Below are positions 52,931-61,076 of a DNA stretch of 64,000 nucleotides, piece by piece. How positions within the stretch are numbered: the first letter of the stretch is position 1; each line of letters opens with the position of its first letter. Origin of the DNA: Pseudoselenomonas ruminantium. Its GTDB lineage: Bacteria; Bacillota; Negativicutes; Selenomonadales; Selenomonadaceae. A program made the position numbers and the translations under genes. The notes beneath the pieces were generated by a model, which did not search any database, was not told the origin of the DNA, and was given only the letters and a program-made list of their open reading frames with translations. Location: NCBI GenBank assembly GCA_015058625.1, contig SVCA01000005.1:76466-140465 (forward strand), given 5' to 3'.

Positions 52931-53431
52931 TTACGTTTTGAACACTGCAGAAGTTAAATCACCAGTGTCCCAAAACTCACGAACAATATTCACATAATCA
53001 GAAGATAGGTTATAAATAATAGTATCATCATCCATGCATATATAATTCATAGCATTATTTATACTCCAACTTTTGTTGTTATAAAATTTAGAAGACGTAC
53101 CTGTAGTAAATAAAACATGCTCTTCTTCTTTGGAAAGGTCATATTGATTTCTTAGGTCATCTTTATTAATTTTTACAAAGATGTTCCTGGCATCAACATC
53201 TTTGTTATTAATAATACTGCGGAGTATCATCATCTTTAAATGATGCCTAAAATAATCTTGTCGTGTTTCCATAGTATCTGGTGCGTCCTCGTCTATTAAG
53301 TAATCCCGATACTCATTTTCTAATATACCGCGTATCCAGGCAGATAGGTGTTTTTCTCCATGAAGATGAGATGAATCACGAAGTACCTCGTAAAGTTCAT
53401 CTGAGATGGTAAACGATATTTTTTTAGAAAT
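52931..53431 (-). CDS. Ribbon-helix-helix protein with apparent ATT start
   Basis: Minus strand, 166 residues if translation starts at ATT 53431 (or ATT 53434), with AAGGAG ending 3 to 6 nt before. No ATG, GTG or TTG is in frame before ATG 53272, which would remove the whole DNA-binding domain. The N-terminus reads (M)SKKISFTISDELYEVL, then HLSAWIRGILENEY, a good ribbon-helix-helix. The remaining ~110 residues are an unrecognised Asn/Asp-rich domain. It is 19 bp downstream of ulaR on the same strand. A+T-rich. A sequence error at the start is an alternative. Confidence 0.55.
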   Translation of the reverse strand: MSKKISFTISDELYEVLRDSSHLHGEKHLSAWIRGILENEYRDYLIDEDAPDTMETRQDYFRHHLKMMILRSIINNKDVDARNIFVKINKDDLRNQYDLSKEEEHVLFTTGTSSKFYNNKSWSINNAMNYICMDDDTIIYNLSSDYVNIVREFWDTGDLTSAVFKT

Positions 53432-53450
53432 AATAAACTCCTTTTATCTA

Positions 53451-54236
53451 TCAGATGTTGAGTTCTACAACCTCGACCCCGCTATTTTTTATGGCGTCGA
53501 CTTCAATCTTGTTGCTGCCCTGGCAGGTAATCAAGCAGTCTACCTGATTGACGTCGGCGCTATGGAAGTTGTGCTCGCGCCCGATTTTACTGTTGGCAGC
53601 GAGTACATAGCGCTTTCCCTGGCAGCGGCGCAGCATGGTCTCGTTGATGGCGGTTTCGGGCAGTACGGAAGTGGTGATGCCGCCATCGGCGCTGATGCCG
53701 CCTACGCCGATAAAGGCTTTGTCGGCGATGATTTTGGTCAGGGTATGGAGGGCGAATTCACCGACGAGAGATTTGCGGCGCTGGTAAATTTCGCCGCCGG
53801 TCATAATGATTTCTACCTGAGAGTCATGGGGGTAATTTACGGCAAAGCCGTTATTGGTTACCACAATGACTCTTTTTCCTTTTAAGTAGTCCAGCATCAA
53901 AAGGGCGGTGGAACTGGAGTTGATGAAGATGGTGTCGCCTTCTTCAACGAGTTCAGCGGCGTAGCGTGCGATAATCTGCTTTTGCTCCTTGTCCTCGGTT
54001 TCGTGGCTGTCCGTGGGGACATCCTCTTCCCGCAAGGATTCTTCTAATAATGTAGCACCGCCATGAAACCGTTCAATTAAGTTCTGTTTTTCAAACATAA
54101 TCAAATCCCGGCGGATAGTGGTGGGAGAAACGTTCAGCTTTTTGGCTACGGTTTCCACATCGATGGTCTTGGCCTCCCGCAGTTCCTTTAATAAAGCTTG
54201 TTGGCGCTTGAAGACTACGCTTTTGCTATTTTTCAT
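53451..54236 (-). CDS. ulaR: DeoR/GlpR-family repressor, probable UlaR
   Basis: 261 residues, minus strand, ATG at 54236 with GGAGG 7 nt before. DeoR helix-turn-helix (KRQQALLKELREAKTI, VSPTTIRRDLIMFEKQNLIER, HGGA), then the DeoRC effector domain (DTIFINSSSTALLMLDYL, VVTNNGFAVNY, GGEIYQRRKSLVG, KAFIGVGGISADGG). It is divergent from the ascorbate genes, and repeats AATAAGC(A/G)TAA lie in both promoters. In E. coli UlaR responds to L-ascorbate 6-phosphate; the same is inferred here. Confidence 0.85.
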   Translation of the reverse strand: MKNSKSVVFKRQQALLKELREAKTIDVETVAKKLNVSPTTIRRDLIMFEKQNLIERFHGGATLLEESLREEDVPTDSHETEDKEQKQIIARYAAELVEEGDTIFINSSSTALLMLDYLKGKRVIVVTNNGFAVNYPHDSQVEIIMTGGEIYQRRKSLVGEFALHTLTKIIADKAFIGVGGISADGGITTSVLPETAINETMLRRCQGKRYVLAANSKIGREHNFHSADVNQVDCLITCQGSNKIEVDAIKNSGVEVVELNI

Positions 54237-54312
54237 GGAGGAACCTCCTTGTACCTTTTATTCCTTATTATTGTACAAATTTAACAATATAACAATTTAT
54301 TTGCTTGATTCT

Positions 54313-54341
54313 ATTATAAGATGAAAATGAGCATAAATCAA
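54313..54341 (-). promoter_or_regulatory. ulaR promoter with operator in the spacer
   Basis: On the minus strand TTGATT (54341-54336) and TATAAT (54318-54313), 17-bp spacing. An AAAATGAGCATAAA repeat (54324-54337) lies in the spacer; a further AAAATAAGCATTAA is at 54347-54360. Confidence 0.65.
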
Positions 54342-54424
54342 GAGTAAAAATAAGCATTAATTGAATGTTTTATGAGTGGAATAGAATAAAACAGGAATTT
54401 TAAGAAAAAATAATCTAAAAAAGA

Positions 54425-54531
54425 CTTGAAATAAGCGTAAAGGTGTTGTATGATATGAACATCAAATGATTTAGACCAATAACGAACATAACAGAAGGGA
54501 AAACGCCATAAAATGTTCGTTACGCTTATTT
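54425..54531 (+). promoter_or_regulatory. ulaG promoter and DeoR-type operators
   Basis: TTGAAA 54425-54430 and TATGAT 54449-54454 with 18-bp spacing. AAATAAGCGTAA at 54429-54440, inside the spacer, is matched by its exact inverse TTACGCTTATTT at 54520-54531 in the leader. A second inverted pair is TAACGAACAT 54480-54489 and ATGTTCGTTA 54513-54522, which resembles GlpR half sites. Confidence 0.7.
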
Positions 54532-54552
54532 ACACATTATAGGAGGGGCAAA

Positions 54553-55656
54553 ATGAGCAAGATTAGTGAGATGACGAGAGAATCCTGGATTAACAGCACG
54601 TTCCCGGAATGGGGCACCTGGCTCGTTGAGGACATCGAGCAGGCGGTTGTTCCGGAAGGTCAGGTTTCCATGTGGTGGCTGGGCTGCACGGGCGTTTGGT
54701 TCAAGACGCCGGGCGGTGCCAATGTAACGGTTGACCTCTGGTGCGGCAATGGCAAGCGCACGCATGGCGATGGCAAGATGAAGGTTGGCCACCAGATGGC
54801 AAATATGTGCGGCTGCCGTTCCATGCAGCCGAACCTTCGCAATGTGCCGTTCGTCATTGACCCCTTCGCTTTCAAGCATGTGGATGCAGTGCTCGCCACC
54901 CATTATCATCAGGACCATATGTCCGCTGAATGGGCCGCACATGTCATCAACAGCGGCATGACCACGACGGATGAAAACGGCAAGGAAATCCCGGTTCCCT
55001 TCATTGGCCCGGAAAAATCCGTTGAAACCTGGGTGAAATGGGGCGTACCCCGTGAACGCTGCCAGGTCGTAAAGCCGGGCGACACGATTAAGATTAAGGA
55101 CATCGAAATCATCGCGCTCGACAGCTTCGATAGAACCTGCATCGTAACCACGGACAGCACCGGCCCGGACAGAGAAGAACTCACCGGCAAATGCCCCACG
55201 GATATGGACGAAAAAGCGGTCAACTACCTCTTAAAGACGCCGGGCGGCAATATTTACCATTCCGGTGACAGCCACTTCTCCATCTACTTTGCTAAACACG
55301 GCAAGGATTACGACATCGACGTGGCCTTTGGTTCCTTCGGTGAGAACCCGATTGGCATGCAGGACAAGATGACCTCCATTGACATCCTGCGCATGGCGGA
55401 AAACCTCCAGTGCAAGGTTGTCGTTCCCATCCACTGGGATGTATGGACGAACTTCCAGGCGGACTGCGAAGAAATCAAGGTTCTTTACGATTTCAAGAAA
55501 GACCGCAACGAATACAAGTTCCATCCCTTCTTCTGGCAGGTGGGCGGTAAGTACACTTACCCGCAGGATAAGGATAAGCTCTACTATCATCATCGCCGGG
55601 GCTTCGAGGATTGCTTCGAGCATCCGCAGAATATCCCGTTCCGTTCCTGCTTGTAA
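54553..55656 (+). CDS. ulaG: L-ascorbate-6-phosphate lactonase UlaG
   Basis: 367 residues, ATG 54553 with TAGGAGGGG. Close to the enterobacterial enzyme throughout: TRESWI-STFPEWG, WWLGCTG, the metallo-beta-lactamase metal motif ATHYHQDH (~117), PFIGP, CxVVKPGD, YHSGDSH, and WQVGGK...YTYP. It opens the lactone ring of L-ascorbate 6-phosphate to 3-keto-L-gulonate 6-phosphate in the cytoplasm. First gene after the ulaR-divergent promoter. Confidence 0.95.
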   Translation: MSKISEMTRESWINSTFPEWGTWLVEDIEQAVVPEGQVSMWWLGCTGVWFKTPGGANVTVDLWCGNGKRTHGDGKMKVGHQMANMCGCRSMQPNLRNVPFVIDPFAFKHVDAVLATHYHQDHMSAEWAAHVINSGMTTTDENGKEIPVPFIGPEKSVETWVKWGVPRERCQVVKPGDTIKIKDIEIIALDSFDRTCIVTTDSTGPDREELTGKCPTDMDEKAVNYLLKTPGGNIYHSGDSHFSIYFAKHGKDYDIDVAFGSFGENPIGMQDKMTSIDILRMAENLQCKVVVPIHWDVWTNFQADCEEIKVLYDFKKDRNEYKFHPFFWQVGGKYTYPQDKDKLYYHHRRGFEDCFEHPQNIPFRSCL

Positions 55657-55674
55657 TCTGAAAGGTGATCGTAA

Positions 55675-56115
55675 ATGTTCAAAGAATTTGTGGAGAAAAA
55701 ACACTATTCCTTCCATGAAGGGTTCGATGACTGGCGGGATGCGGTTCGCGCAGCCTGCGCACCGCTCCTGGCTGACGGTACCATCGAGAAGGAATATCCA
55801 GAAATCATCATTGAAAAGGTGGAGGAGCTTGGCCCTTACATCGTCATTGCCCCGAACATCTGCATTCCGCATGCAGAGCGCGGCCGTGGCGTAAACGATA
55901 CGGCCATGTGCTTCATGAAGACGGAAAAGCCGGTCAGCTTTGACCCGAATGACCCGGATAAAGATGCCCGCATCTTCGTGGTGCTCGCGGCAACGGATGA
56001 TGAAGTCCACCTCAACAATCTGATGGCGCTTTCCGAAACCTTATCGGATGAGGATATTGTAGCAAAAGTTCTGGAAGCTAAGACGCCGGAAGATTTGCTG
56101 AAAATCGAGGAATAA
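55675..56115 (+). CDS. ulaC: Ascorbate PTS EIIA component
   Basis: 146 residues, ATG 55675 with GAAAGGTG. EIIA of the fructose/mannitol/ascorbate fold. The phosphorylated His is in CIPHAERG (~65), preceded by GPYIVIAPN and followed by FVVLAATDDEVHLNNLMAL. It hands phosphate from HPr to UlaB. It is 18 bp after ulaG. Standard length. Confidence 0.92.
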   Translation: MFKEFVEKKHYSFHEGFDDWRDAVRAACAPLLADGTIEKEYPEIIIEKVEELGPYIVIAPNICIPHAERGRGVNDTAMCFMKTEKPVSFDPNDPDKDARIFVVLAATDDEVHLNNLMALSETLSDEDIVAKVLEAKTPEDLLKIEE

Positions 56116-56129
56116 AAGCTTTGTGGCGA

Positions 56130-56149
56130 GGGGAGAAGGAGTTCTCCCC
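56130..56149 (+). other. Intra-operon hairpin between ulaC and ulaA
   Basis: GGGGAGAA 56130-56137 pairs with TTCTCCCC 56142-56149 around a 4-nt loop. No T run, so a stability or processing element rather than a terminator. Confidence 0.5.
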
Positions 56150-56188
56150 TTAGGGGAAAAGAAAATGAAAGTGGGGAAATAGCTAGTT

Positions 56189-57676
56189 ATGGAAATGTTA
56201 TTATCCGTTTGGGAATTTTTCCAAAACAACATCCTGACGAAACCGGCCTTCTTTATCGGTTTTATCGTCTTTGCCGGTTATGCCCTTTTGGGGAAGAAAT
56301 GGTATGAATGTCTGGCGGGCTTTATCAAAGGTACGGTTGGTTACATGATTTTGAACGTAGCCAGCGGCGGCTTGGTCGGTAACTTCCGTCCGGTGCTTGC
56401 AGGGCTCAAGGACAGATTTGAGCTGTCGGCAGCCGTTATTGACCCGTATTTTGGTCAGGCCGCAGCCCAGGCTTCGGTAGAAAATATCGGCCGTTCCTTC
56501 TCGATGATGATGATGGTTCTGCTGATTGCCTTTACCATGAATATTCTGTTGGTATTATTCCGCAGGTATACGAAGATTCGTACACTCTTTATCACTGGCC
56601 ACGTAATGGTACAGCAGTCCTCCACAGCTCTCTGGCTCGTGCTGTTCTGCTTCCCAGGCCTTATGGACCCGCAGGTTGTCGTTATGCTCGGTATCCTTCT
56701 GGGGACTTACTGGGCGGTTGCGTCCAACCTCACCGTTGAACCGGTAGCCAAACTCACCGAAGGCGGCGGCTTTGCAACGGGTCATCAGCAGATGTTTGGT
56801 ATCTTCGTCGTATCCAAGATTGCCAAGAAAATCGGCAACCCGAAAAACTCTTTGGAAAACCTCAAACTGCCCGGTTTCCTGTCCATCTTCAATGAAAACA
56901 TGGTAGCAACGGGCGTACTCATGACCATCTTCTTCGGTACGATTATCACGATTCTCGGCCCGGACCTCATGCATCAGATTGATAAGGGCTTCGGTGCTAA
57001 GCAGAACTTCGGTTTCTACATCCTCGAAAAATCCTTGAACTTCGCCGTTTACCTCACTATCCTGCAGCTTGGTGTTCGTACATTCGTATCCGAACTGACG
57101 AACTCCTTCCAGGGTATCTCTGAAAAGCTCCTGCCGGGTTCTGTTCCTGCTGTGGACTGCGCCGCAACCTATGGTTTTGGTCATCCCAACGCTGTAACTT
57201 TCGGCTTTCTGTTCGGTGCTTTTGGCCAGTTCTTGGCTATCATGGGCCTTATCGTGTTCAACAGCCCGATTCTGATTATCTCCGGGTTCGTACCCTTGTT
57301 CTTCGATAATGCAACCTTTGCTGTATTTGCTAACCGTCTCGGCGGTATCCGCGCTGCAGCCATCATTCCCTTCTGCTCCGGTATCATTCAGGTACTGGGC
57401 GGCGGCTTTGCGGCTTACCACTTCACCACCGGTAACTTCGGCGGCTGGCACGGCAACTTCGACTGGGATGCGGTTTGGCCCTTCATCGGTGTGATTATGG
57501 AAAACTTCCAGTACATCGGTGTGGCTGCGGTAGTCATCCTGCTGCTGGCAATCCCGCAGATTATCTACGCGAAGAACAAAGATACTTACTTTGTGATTGC
57601 GGAGGATTTTGACAAGTACAAGGAAATCCTCGCCAAGAAACAGGGCGTGCCTGTGGATCAGGTAGTTATTGATTAA
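56189..57676 (+). CDS. ulaA: Ascorbate PTS EIIC permease UlaA
   Basis: 495 residues, ATG 56189. About eleven helices; UlaA/SgaT family signs include VWEFFQNNILTKPAFFIGFIV, GTVGYMILNVASGGLVGNFRPVL, GFATGHQQMFG and AATYGFGHPNAVTFGFLFGAFGQ. It brings L-ascorbate across the inner membrane for phosphorylation by UlaB. Slightly longer than the E. coli protein. Confidence 0.94.
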   Translation: MEMLLSVWEFFQNNILTKPAFFIGFIVFAGYALLGKKWYECLAGFIKGTVGYMILNVASGGLVGNFRPVLAGLKDRFELSAAVIDPYFGQAAAQASVENIGRSFSMMMMVLLIAFTMNILLVLFRRYTKIRTLFITGHVMVQQSSTALWLVLFCFPGLMDPQVVVMLGILLGTYWAVASNLTVEPVAKLTEGGGFATGHQQMFGIFVVSKIAKKIGNPKNSLENLKLPGFLSIFNENMVATGVLMTIFFGTIITILGPDLMHQIDKGFGAKQNFGFYILEKSLNFAVYLTILQLGVRTFVSELTNSFQGISEKLLPGSVPAVDCAATYGFGHPNAVTFGFLFGAFGQFLAIMGLIVFNSPILIISGFVPLFFDNATFAVFANRLGGIRAAAIIPFCSGIIQVLGGGFAAYHFTTGNFGGWHGNFDWDAVWPFIGVIMENFQYIGVAAVVILLLAIPQIIYAKNKDTYFVIAEDFDKYKEILAKKQGVPVDQVVID

Positions 57677-57715
57677 AGATTTTAACTAAGTGTTTTTATA
57701 AAGGAGTGCTTGAAA

Positions 57716-58003
57716 ATGGCTAAATTGAAAGTTATCGCTGCATGTGGTTCTGGTATGGGTTCTTCCCAGATTATTAAGATGAAGCTCGAAAAGGTGTTCA
57801 AGAAGCTGGGCCTCGATGCGGAAATCTATCATACCAATGTGGGTGATGCCAAATCTCAGGCCAACAACTATGATGTGGTGTTCTGCTCCGAATCCCTCGT
57901 GGGCACGTTTACCGGCACGAAGGCTAAGGTTATCGGCCTGAAGAATCTGCTGGCAGAAAAAGAAATGGAAGAAAAAATTAAAGCCAATATCGTTGACGCA
58001 TAA
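57716..58003 (+). CDS. ulaB: Ascorbate PTS EIIB component
   Basis: 95 residues; ATG 57716 with AAAGGAG upstream (a TTG at 57710 is too near). EIIB-lactose/ascorbate fold with the phospho-cysteine in VIAACGSGMGSS (~Cys10). It phosphorylates incoming ascorbate with phosphate from UlaC. A terminator follows, so ulaE and later genes must be transcribed separately or by read-through. Confidence 0.93.
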   Translation: MAKLKVIAACGSGMGSSQIIKMKLEKVFKKLGLDAEIYHTNVGDAKSQANNYDVVFCSESLVGTFTGTKAKVIGLKNLLAEKEMEEKIKANIVDA

Positions 58004-58030
58004 GAAACGTTTGGCGCAAAAGATAGCCAG

Positions 58031-58067
58031 AAAAAGTCCGTTGACGAAAACGCCAACGGACTTTTTT
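58031..58067 (+). terminator. Terminator after ulaB
   Basis: A 13-bp perfect stem AAAAAGTCCGTTG/CAACGGACTTTTT with a 10-nt loop; ends in T6. Confidence 0.9.
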
Positions 58068-58119
58068 ATCAAGTGCAGTTTGTTAGTGCGTGCTGATATG
58101 TTTTTTGTTACAGCTCAGT

Positions 58120-58315
58120 GGGGGCGGAGGTGGGAATACTTTTCTCTGCTGCACTAAATGACCCACCAGCAAACGTATATCCTTTCTAGTAACCTGCGCC
58201 GGGCGGGCCGGCGGCGCGTATGTTCAGCTCAATTTCTAGAAAATTTTGTTTGTGGGCCAGTCCTCACTGCGTTCGGACGGTCGTTCCGCAGAGAAAAGCA
58301 TCCCCACCTCCGCCC
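58120..58315 (+). repeat. Hairpin repeat E9 (plus orientation)
   Basis: Arms GGGGGCGGAGGTGGGAATAC at 58120 with complement ending 58315. Internal GCGCCG/CGGCGC hairpin and small stem GTCC 58260-58263 with GGAC 58275-58278 enclosing TCACTGCGTTC. Confidence 0.75.
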
Positions 58316-58422
58316 TAAGCGATGTTCGTATAGGCTGGCATTTTCACGGTGACAAGGAACAAGCACATCGATGTTCTTGTTGCGGGAGTAACGATTTCTC
58401 GCCGCTTGCCTAATCCGTAGCT

Positions 58423-58616
58423 GGGGGCGAACGGGGAGTGATTTTTCTGTAGGGAGCGACTGCCTGAACGAAGTGAAGGCCGGCCCCGATAAGAAAATGC
58501 TAAGAAAACACGCTGAAAGCAGCGCCGCTGGCCTGCCCGGCGCAGGTAACTGGACAGCTAACCTTTACGAGGGGGTCGTTTAGCGGAAAACAGAAAAATT
58601 ACTCCCCGTTCACCCC
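58423..58616 (-). repeat. Hairpin repeat E10 (minus orientation)
   Basis: Arms GGGGGCGAACGGGGAGTGAT at 58423 with complement ending 58616. On the minus strand the interior matches E3. Small stem GCCT 58462-58465 with AGGC 58477-58480. Confidence 0.75.
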
Positions 58617-58728
58617 GGACACCGTATGAACGGGATACCTTCAGCACGAACGAACCAACAAACTGCAATGTAAGGTATGTCTGAAATTGGGGATTTATGT
58701 CAGAAAACATGGATAAAGGACGATTTTT

Positions 58729-59571
58729 ATGAGTAAATATCAGTTAGGGCTTTATGAAAAAGCCATGCCGGGCAATTTAAGCTGGCAGGAAAAATTGCAG
58801 GCAGCCAAAGACGCGGGCTTTGATTATGTAGAAATGAGCATTGACGAGACGGATGCGAAACTGGCGCGCTTGGACATGAGCGAGGAGCAGCGGGAGGAAA
58901 TCCGTCAGGCCATGCGGGAAACAGGCGTGCCCTTCCGTTCCATCTGTTTGTCCGGTCATCGCAAGTATCCGCTGGGCTGTCCGGATATGGACAAGCAAAA
59001 GCGCAGCCTCTCCATTATGGAAAAGGCGGTAAAACTGGCGGCGGATTTGGGCATCCGCACCATTCAGCTGGCAGGCTATGATGTGTATTACGAAGAAGGC
59101 TCGGAGAAAACCCGCGCTGACTTTGCCAAGAATTTGCAGCTGGCAACGGATATGGCGGCCAAAGAGGGCATTATGCTGGGCTTTGAAACCATGGAAACGC
59201 CATTTATGGACAATGTGCAAAAGGCCATGGAGTATGTAAAGAAAATTGACTCGCCGTATCTGGGCGTTTATCCGGATTCGGGCAACATCACCAATGCGGC
59301 GCTGCTGTACAATGATGATGTGGCAGCAGACCTAAAGCGCGGCAAGGGGCATATCGTGGCAGTGCATCTGAAGGAAACCGTACCGGGCAAGTACCGCGAG
59401 ATTCCCTTTGGCACAGGCCATGTGGATTTTGAACAGGTCATTAAGACCAGCTGGGAATTGGGCGTGCGCCGCTATGTGGCGGAATTCTGGTACTTAGACG
59501 GGCAGGACTACAAGGCCGAACTCAAGAAGGCCAGCGAATTTATGCGCAGCCGTTTGGATAAGATGAATTAA
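58729..59571 (+). CDS. ulaE: L-ribulose-5-phosphate 3-epimerase (L-xylulose-5-P epimerase) UlaE
   Basis: 280 residues, ATG 58729 with AAAGGA upstream. TIM-barrel AP endonuclease 2 family with UlaE features: LGLYEKAMPGNLSWQEKLQ, FDYVEMSIDETDAKLARLD, SICLSGHRKYPLG, metal-ligand acids in GFETMETPFM and YPDSGN, and HLKETVPGKYREIPFG. It converts L-xylulose 5-phosphate to L-ribulose 5-phosphate. It comes after the composite repeat, 726 bp from ulaB. Confidence 0.93.
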   Translation: MSKYQLGLYEKAMPGNLSWQEKLQAAKDAGFDYVEMSIDETDAKLARLDMSEEQREEIRQAMRETGVPFRSICLSGHRKYPLGCPDMDKQKRSLSIMEKAVKLAADLGIRTIQLAGYDVYYEEGSEKTRADFAKNLQLATDMAAKEGIMLGFETMETPFMDNVQKAMEYVKKIDSPYLGVYPDSGNITNAALLYNDDVAADLKRGKGHIVAVHLKETVPGKYREIPFGTGHVDFEQVIKTSWELGVRRYVAEFWYLDGQDYKAELKKASEFMRSRLDKMN

Positions 59572-59586
59572 TAGAGGTGTTATATA

Positions 59587-60633
59587 ATGAAAGCAACGAA
59601 AAAAGTTATCGGTGAACTCGAAAAATGTTATTCTCTGGCCATGCTCCATTATCAGGGCAAGGACCATTTCCTCTGCGCCGCAGAAAAGGTCAACAACTGC
59701 TATCTTATCAGCCTTGACGGCGAGATTGAAGAAACGGTTTGGGAAGGCCCCGGCGGGGTAATGACCATGGTACAGGTGCCGGGCACGGATGGCCAGTTCC
59801 TGGCAACCCGCAAATTCTATTCGCCGAATGACTCCAAAGAGGCTTCTATCGTTGTGGTTACACCGCGCGGCAAAAACGACTGGGAGGTACGTACCCTTGT
59901 TGACCTGCCCTTTGTACACCGCTTTGGCATTCTGCAGGCGGGCGGCAAGAACTACATCATTGCCTGTGCACTGAAATCTGACCATGAATACAAAGATGAC
60001 TGGCGTTTCCCCGGAAAGGTGTTCGTGGCTGAACTGCCGGACGACCTCTCCGGTTACAATGACGATAATCAGCTGGAACTGACGGTGCTCAAGGACAATA
60101 TGCTCAAGAATCACGGCTATTACCTGCATGAGGAAAAGGACGGTTCCACCTCGGCAGTGGTTTCCTGCGATAACGGCGTGTTCCAGTTCTTCCCGCCGAA
60201 AACTGCTGGTGGTGAATGGGAAGTAAAAGAACTCACGAGCGATGCAGCCAGCGACGCCCTGCTCATGGACCTCAACGGTGACGGCGTGGAAGAACTCTGC
60301 GCTCTGGCTCCGTTCCATGGCGATACCATCAACATCTACGAACAGAAAGATGGCAAGTTTGAAGTGGCTTATACCTATCCCGAAAAACTGGAATTCCTCC
60401 ATGCCATCTTCGGTGGGCAGGTTAACGGGGAAAATACCTTTATCATCGGCCATCGCAAAGGCGAACGCTATCTGTTGGCATTCACTTACAAAGACGGCAA
60501 ATATGTGGCCGATAAACTCGATGAAGGCTGCGGTGCCGCCAATGTACTGCATTATACTCATGATGGGAAAGAAATCCTTATCGGCGCGAATCGCGAAATC
60601 AATGAGATTGCGATGTATGAGTTGACGAAGTAA
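59587..60633 (+). CDS. Cytoplasmic FG-GAP/beta-propeller-like protein of the ascorbate locus
   Basis: 348 residues, ATG 59587 with GAGGTG, 15 bp after ulaE. No signal peptide or helix. The chain is a series of beta-strand repeats of ~50 residues, with one calcium-type loop DLNGDGVEELC (~227), as in FG-GAP/VCBS propellers. Position between ulaE and ulaF suggests a role with the pathway, such as a sugar-phosphate sensor, lactonase-like enzyme or scaffold. It bears no resemblance to UlaD, the one missing pathway enzyme. Function unknown. Confidence 0.65.
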   Translation: MKATKKVIGELEKCYSLAMLHYQGKDHFLCAAEKVNNCYLISLDGEIEETVWEGPGGVMTMVQVPGTDGQFLATRKFYSPNDSKEASIVVVTPRGKNDWEVRTLVDLPFVHRFGILQAGGKNYIIACALKSDHEYKDDWRFPGKVFVAELPDDLSGYNDDNQLELTVLKDNMLKNHGYYLHEEKDGSTSAVVSCDNGVFQFFPPKTAGGEWEVKELTSDAASDALLMDLNGDGVEELCALAPFHGDTINIYEQKDGKFEVAYTYPEKLEFLHAIFGGQVNGENTFIIGHRKGERYLLAFTYKDGKYVADKLDEGCGAANVLHYTHDGKEILIGANREINEIAMYELTK

Positions 60634-60791
60634 AGCCGCTGGTTTACATCTATTATTGCAGGCGCCTGTCGGTGGTGAATAGTTTTCTGGCGCTGAGAAG
60701 CTGCGCTTCAAACGCCGCGAAAAAAATATCTCCTATCACTGTGGGCTGAATATCTGCTGGTATCGTATTTATATCGAGATGTTAAGTAAAG

Positions 60792-60839
60792 CCTTCCCCT
60801 TGAGGGGAAGGTGGGCACGGAGTGCTCGGATGAGGTGGG
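60792..60839 (+). repeat. REP-like short palindrome
   Basis: CCTTCCCCTTGAGGGGAAGG (60792-60811) is a perfect hairpin followed by GCACGGAGTGC and GGATGAGGTGGG. The hairpin plus GC-rich tail is the form of REP sequences mobilised by Y1 (RAYT) transposases. Confidence 0.6.
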
Positions 60840-60854
60840 AAAGCAGGCAGTGGA

Positions 60855-60925
60855 GTCAGCAGATAATACCTTTCGGTAGCGTTTGGCAAGCCTGTCTAAG
60901 CGGACGAAAGGTATTATCTGCTGAC
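60855..60925 (+). repeat. Short hairpin repeat E11
   Basis: A 21-bp perfect arm pair (60855-60875 with 60905-60925; GTCAGCAGATAATACC...). The loop contains CCTGTCTAAGCGGA, the conserved apex in reverse. It lies directly after the REP-like element in the 443-bp gap between the propeller gene and ulaF. Confidence 0.65.
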
Positions 60926-60973
60926 GGCTTGCTAAATAGGTATTGTGTACGAGCACAAAGTTTTCAAAATCTA

Positions 60974-61002
60974 TTGAAATGCCGATTGCTATGGTGTATG
61001 AT
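60974..61002 (+). promoter_or_regulatory. ulaF promoter
   Basis: TTGAAA 60974-60979 and TATGAT 60997-61002, 17-bp spacing. Confidence 0.7.
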
Positions 61003-61076
61003 AGGTGTGTAAGCAATTCCAAGGAATACCAATCGGTAATAAAGTGTGTGCATAGCACAATGTTGGAGGGGAATTT

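Larger units (their letters stand above)
58070..58690. repeat. Composite repeat C2 (two opposed hairpin elements)
   Basis: About 600 bp in the 725-bp gap between ulaB and ulaE. It holds E9 (plus) and E10 (minus) around a ~105-bp middle with CACATCGATGTTCTTGTTGC. Both flanks and the middle match composite C1 (21061-21660) read in reverse. It splits the ascorbate gene cluster; no ORF is supported. Confidence 0.75.

Noticed and set aside
60641..60780. Possible small gene between the propeller gene and the REP-like element
   Set aside because: No ribosome site with an open frame of useful length; only short imperfect hairpins are seen.
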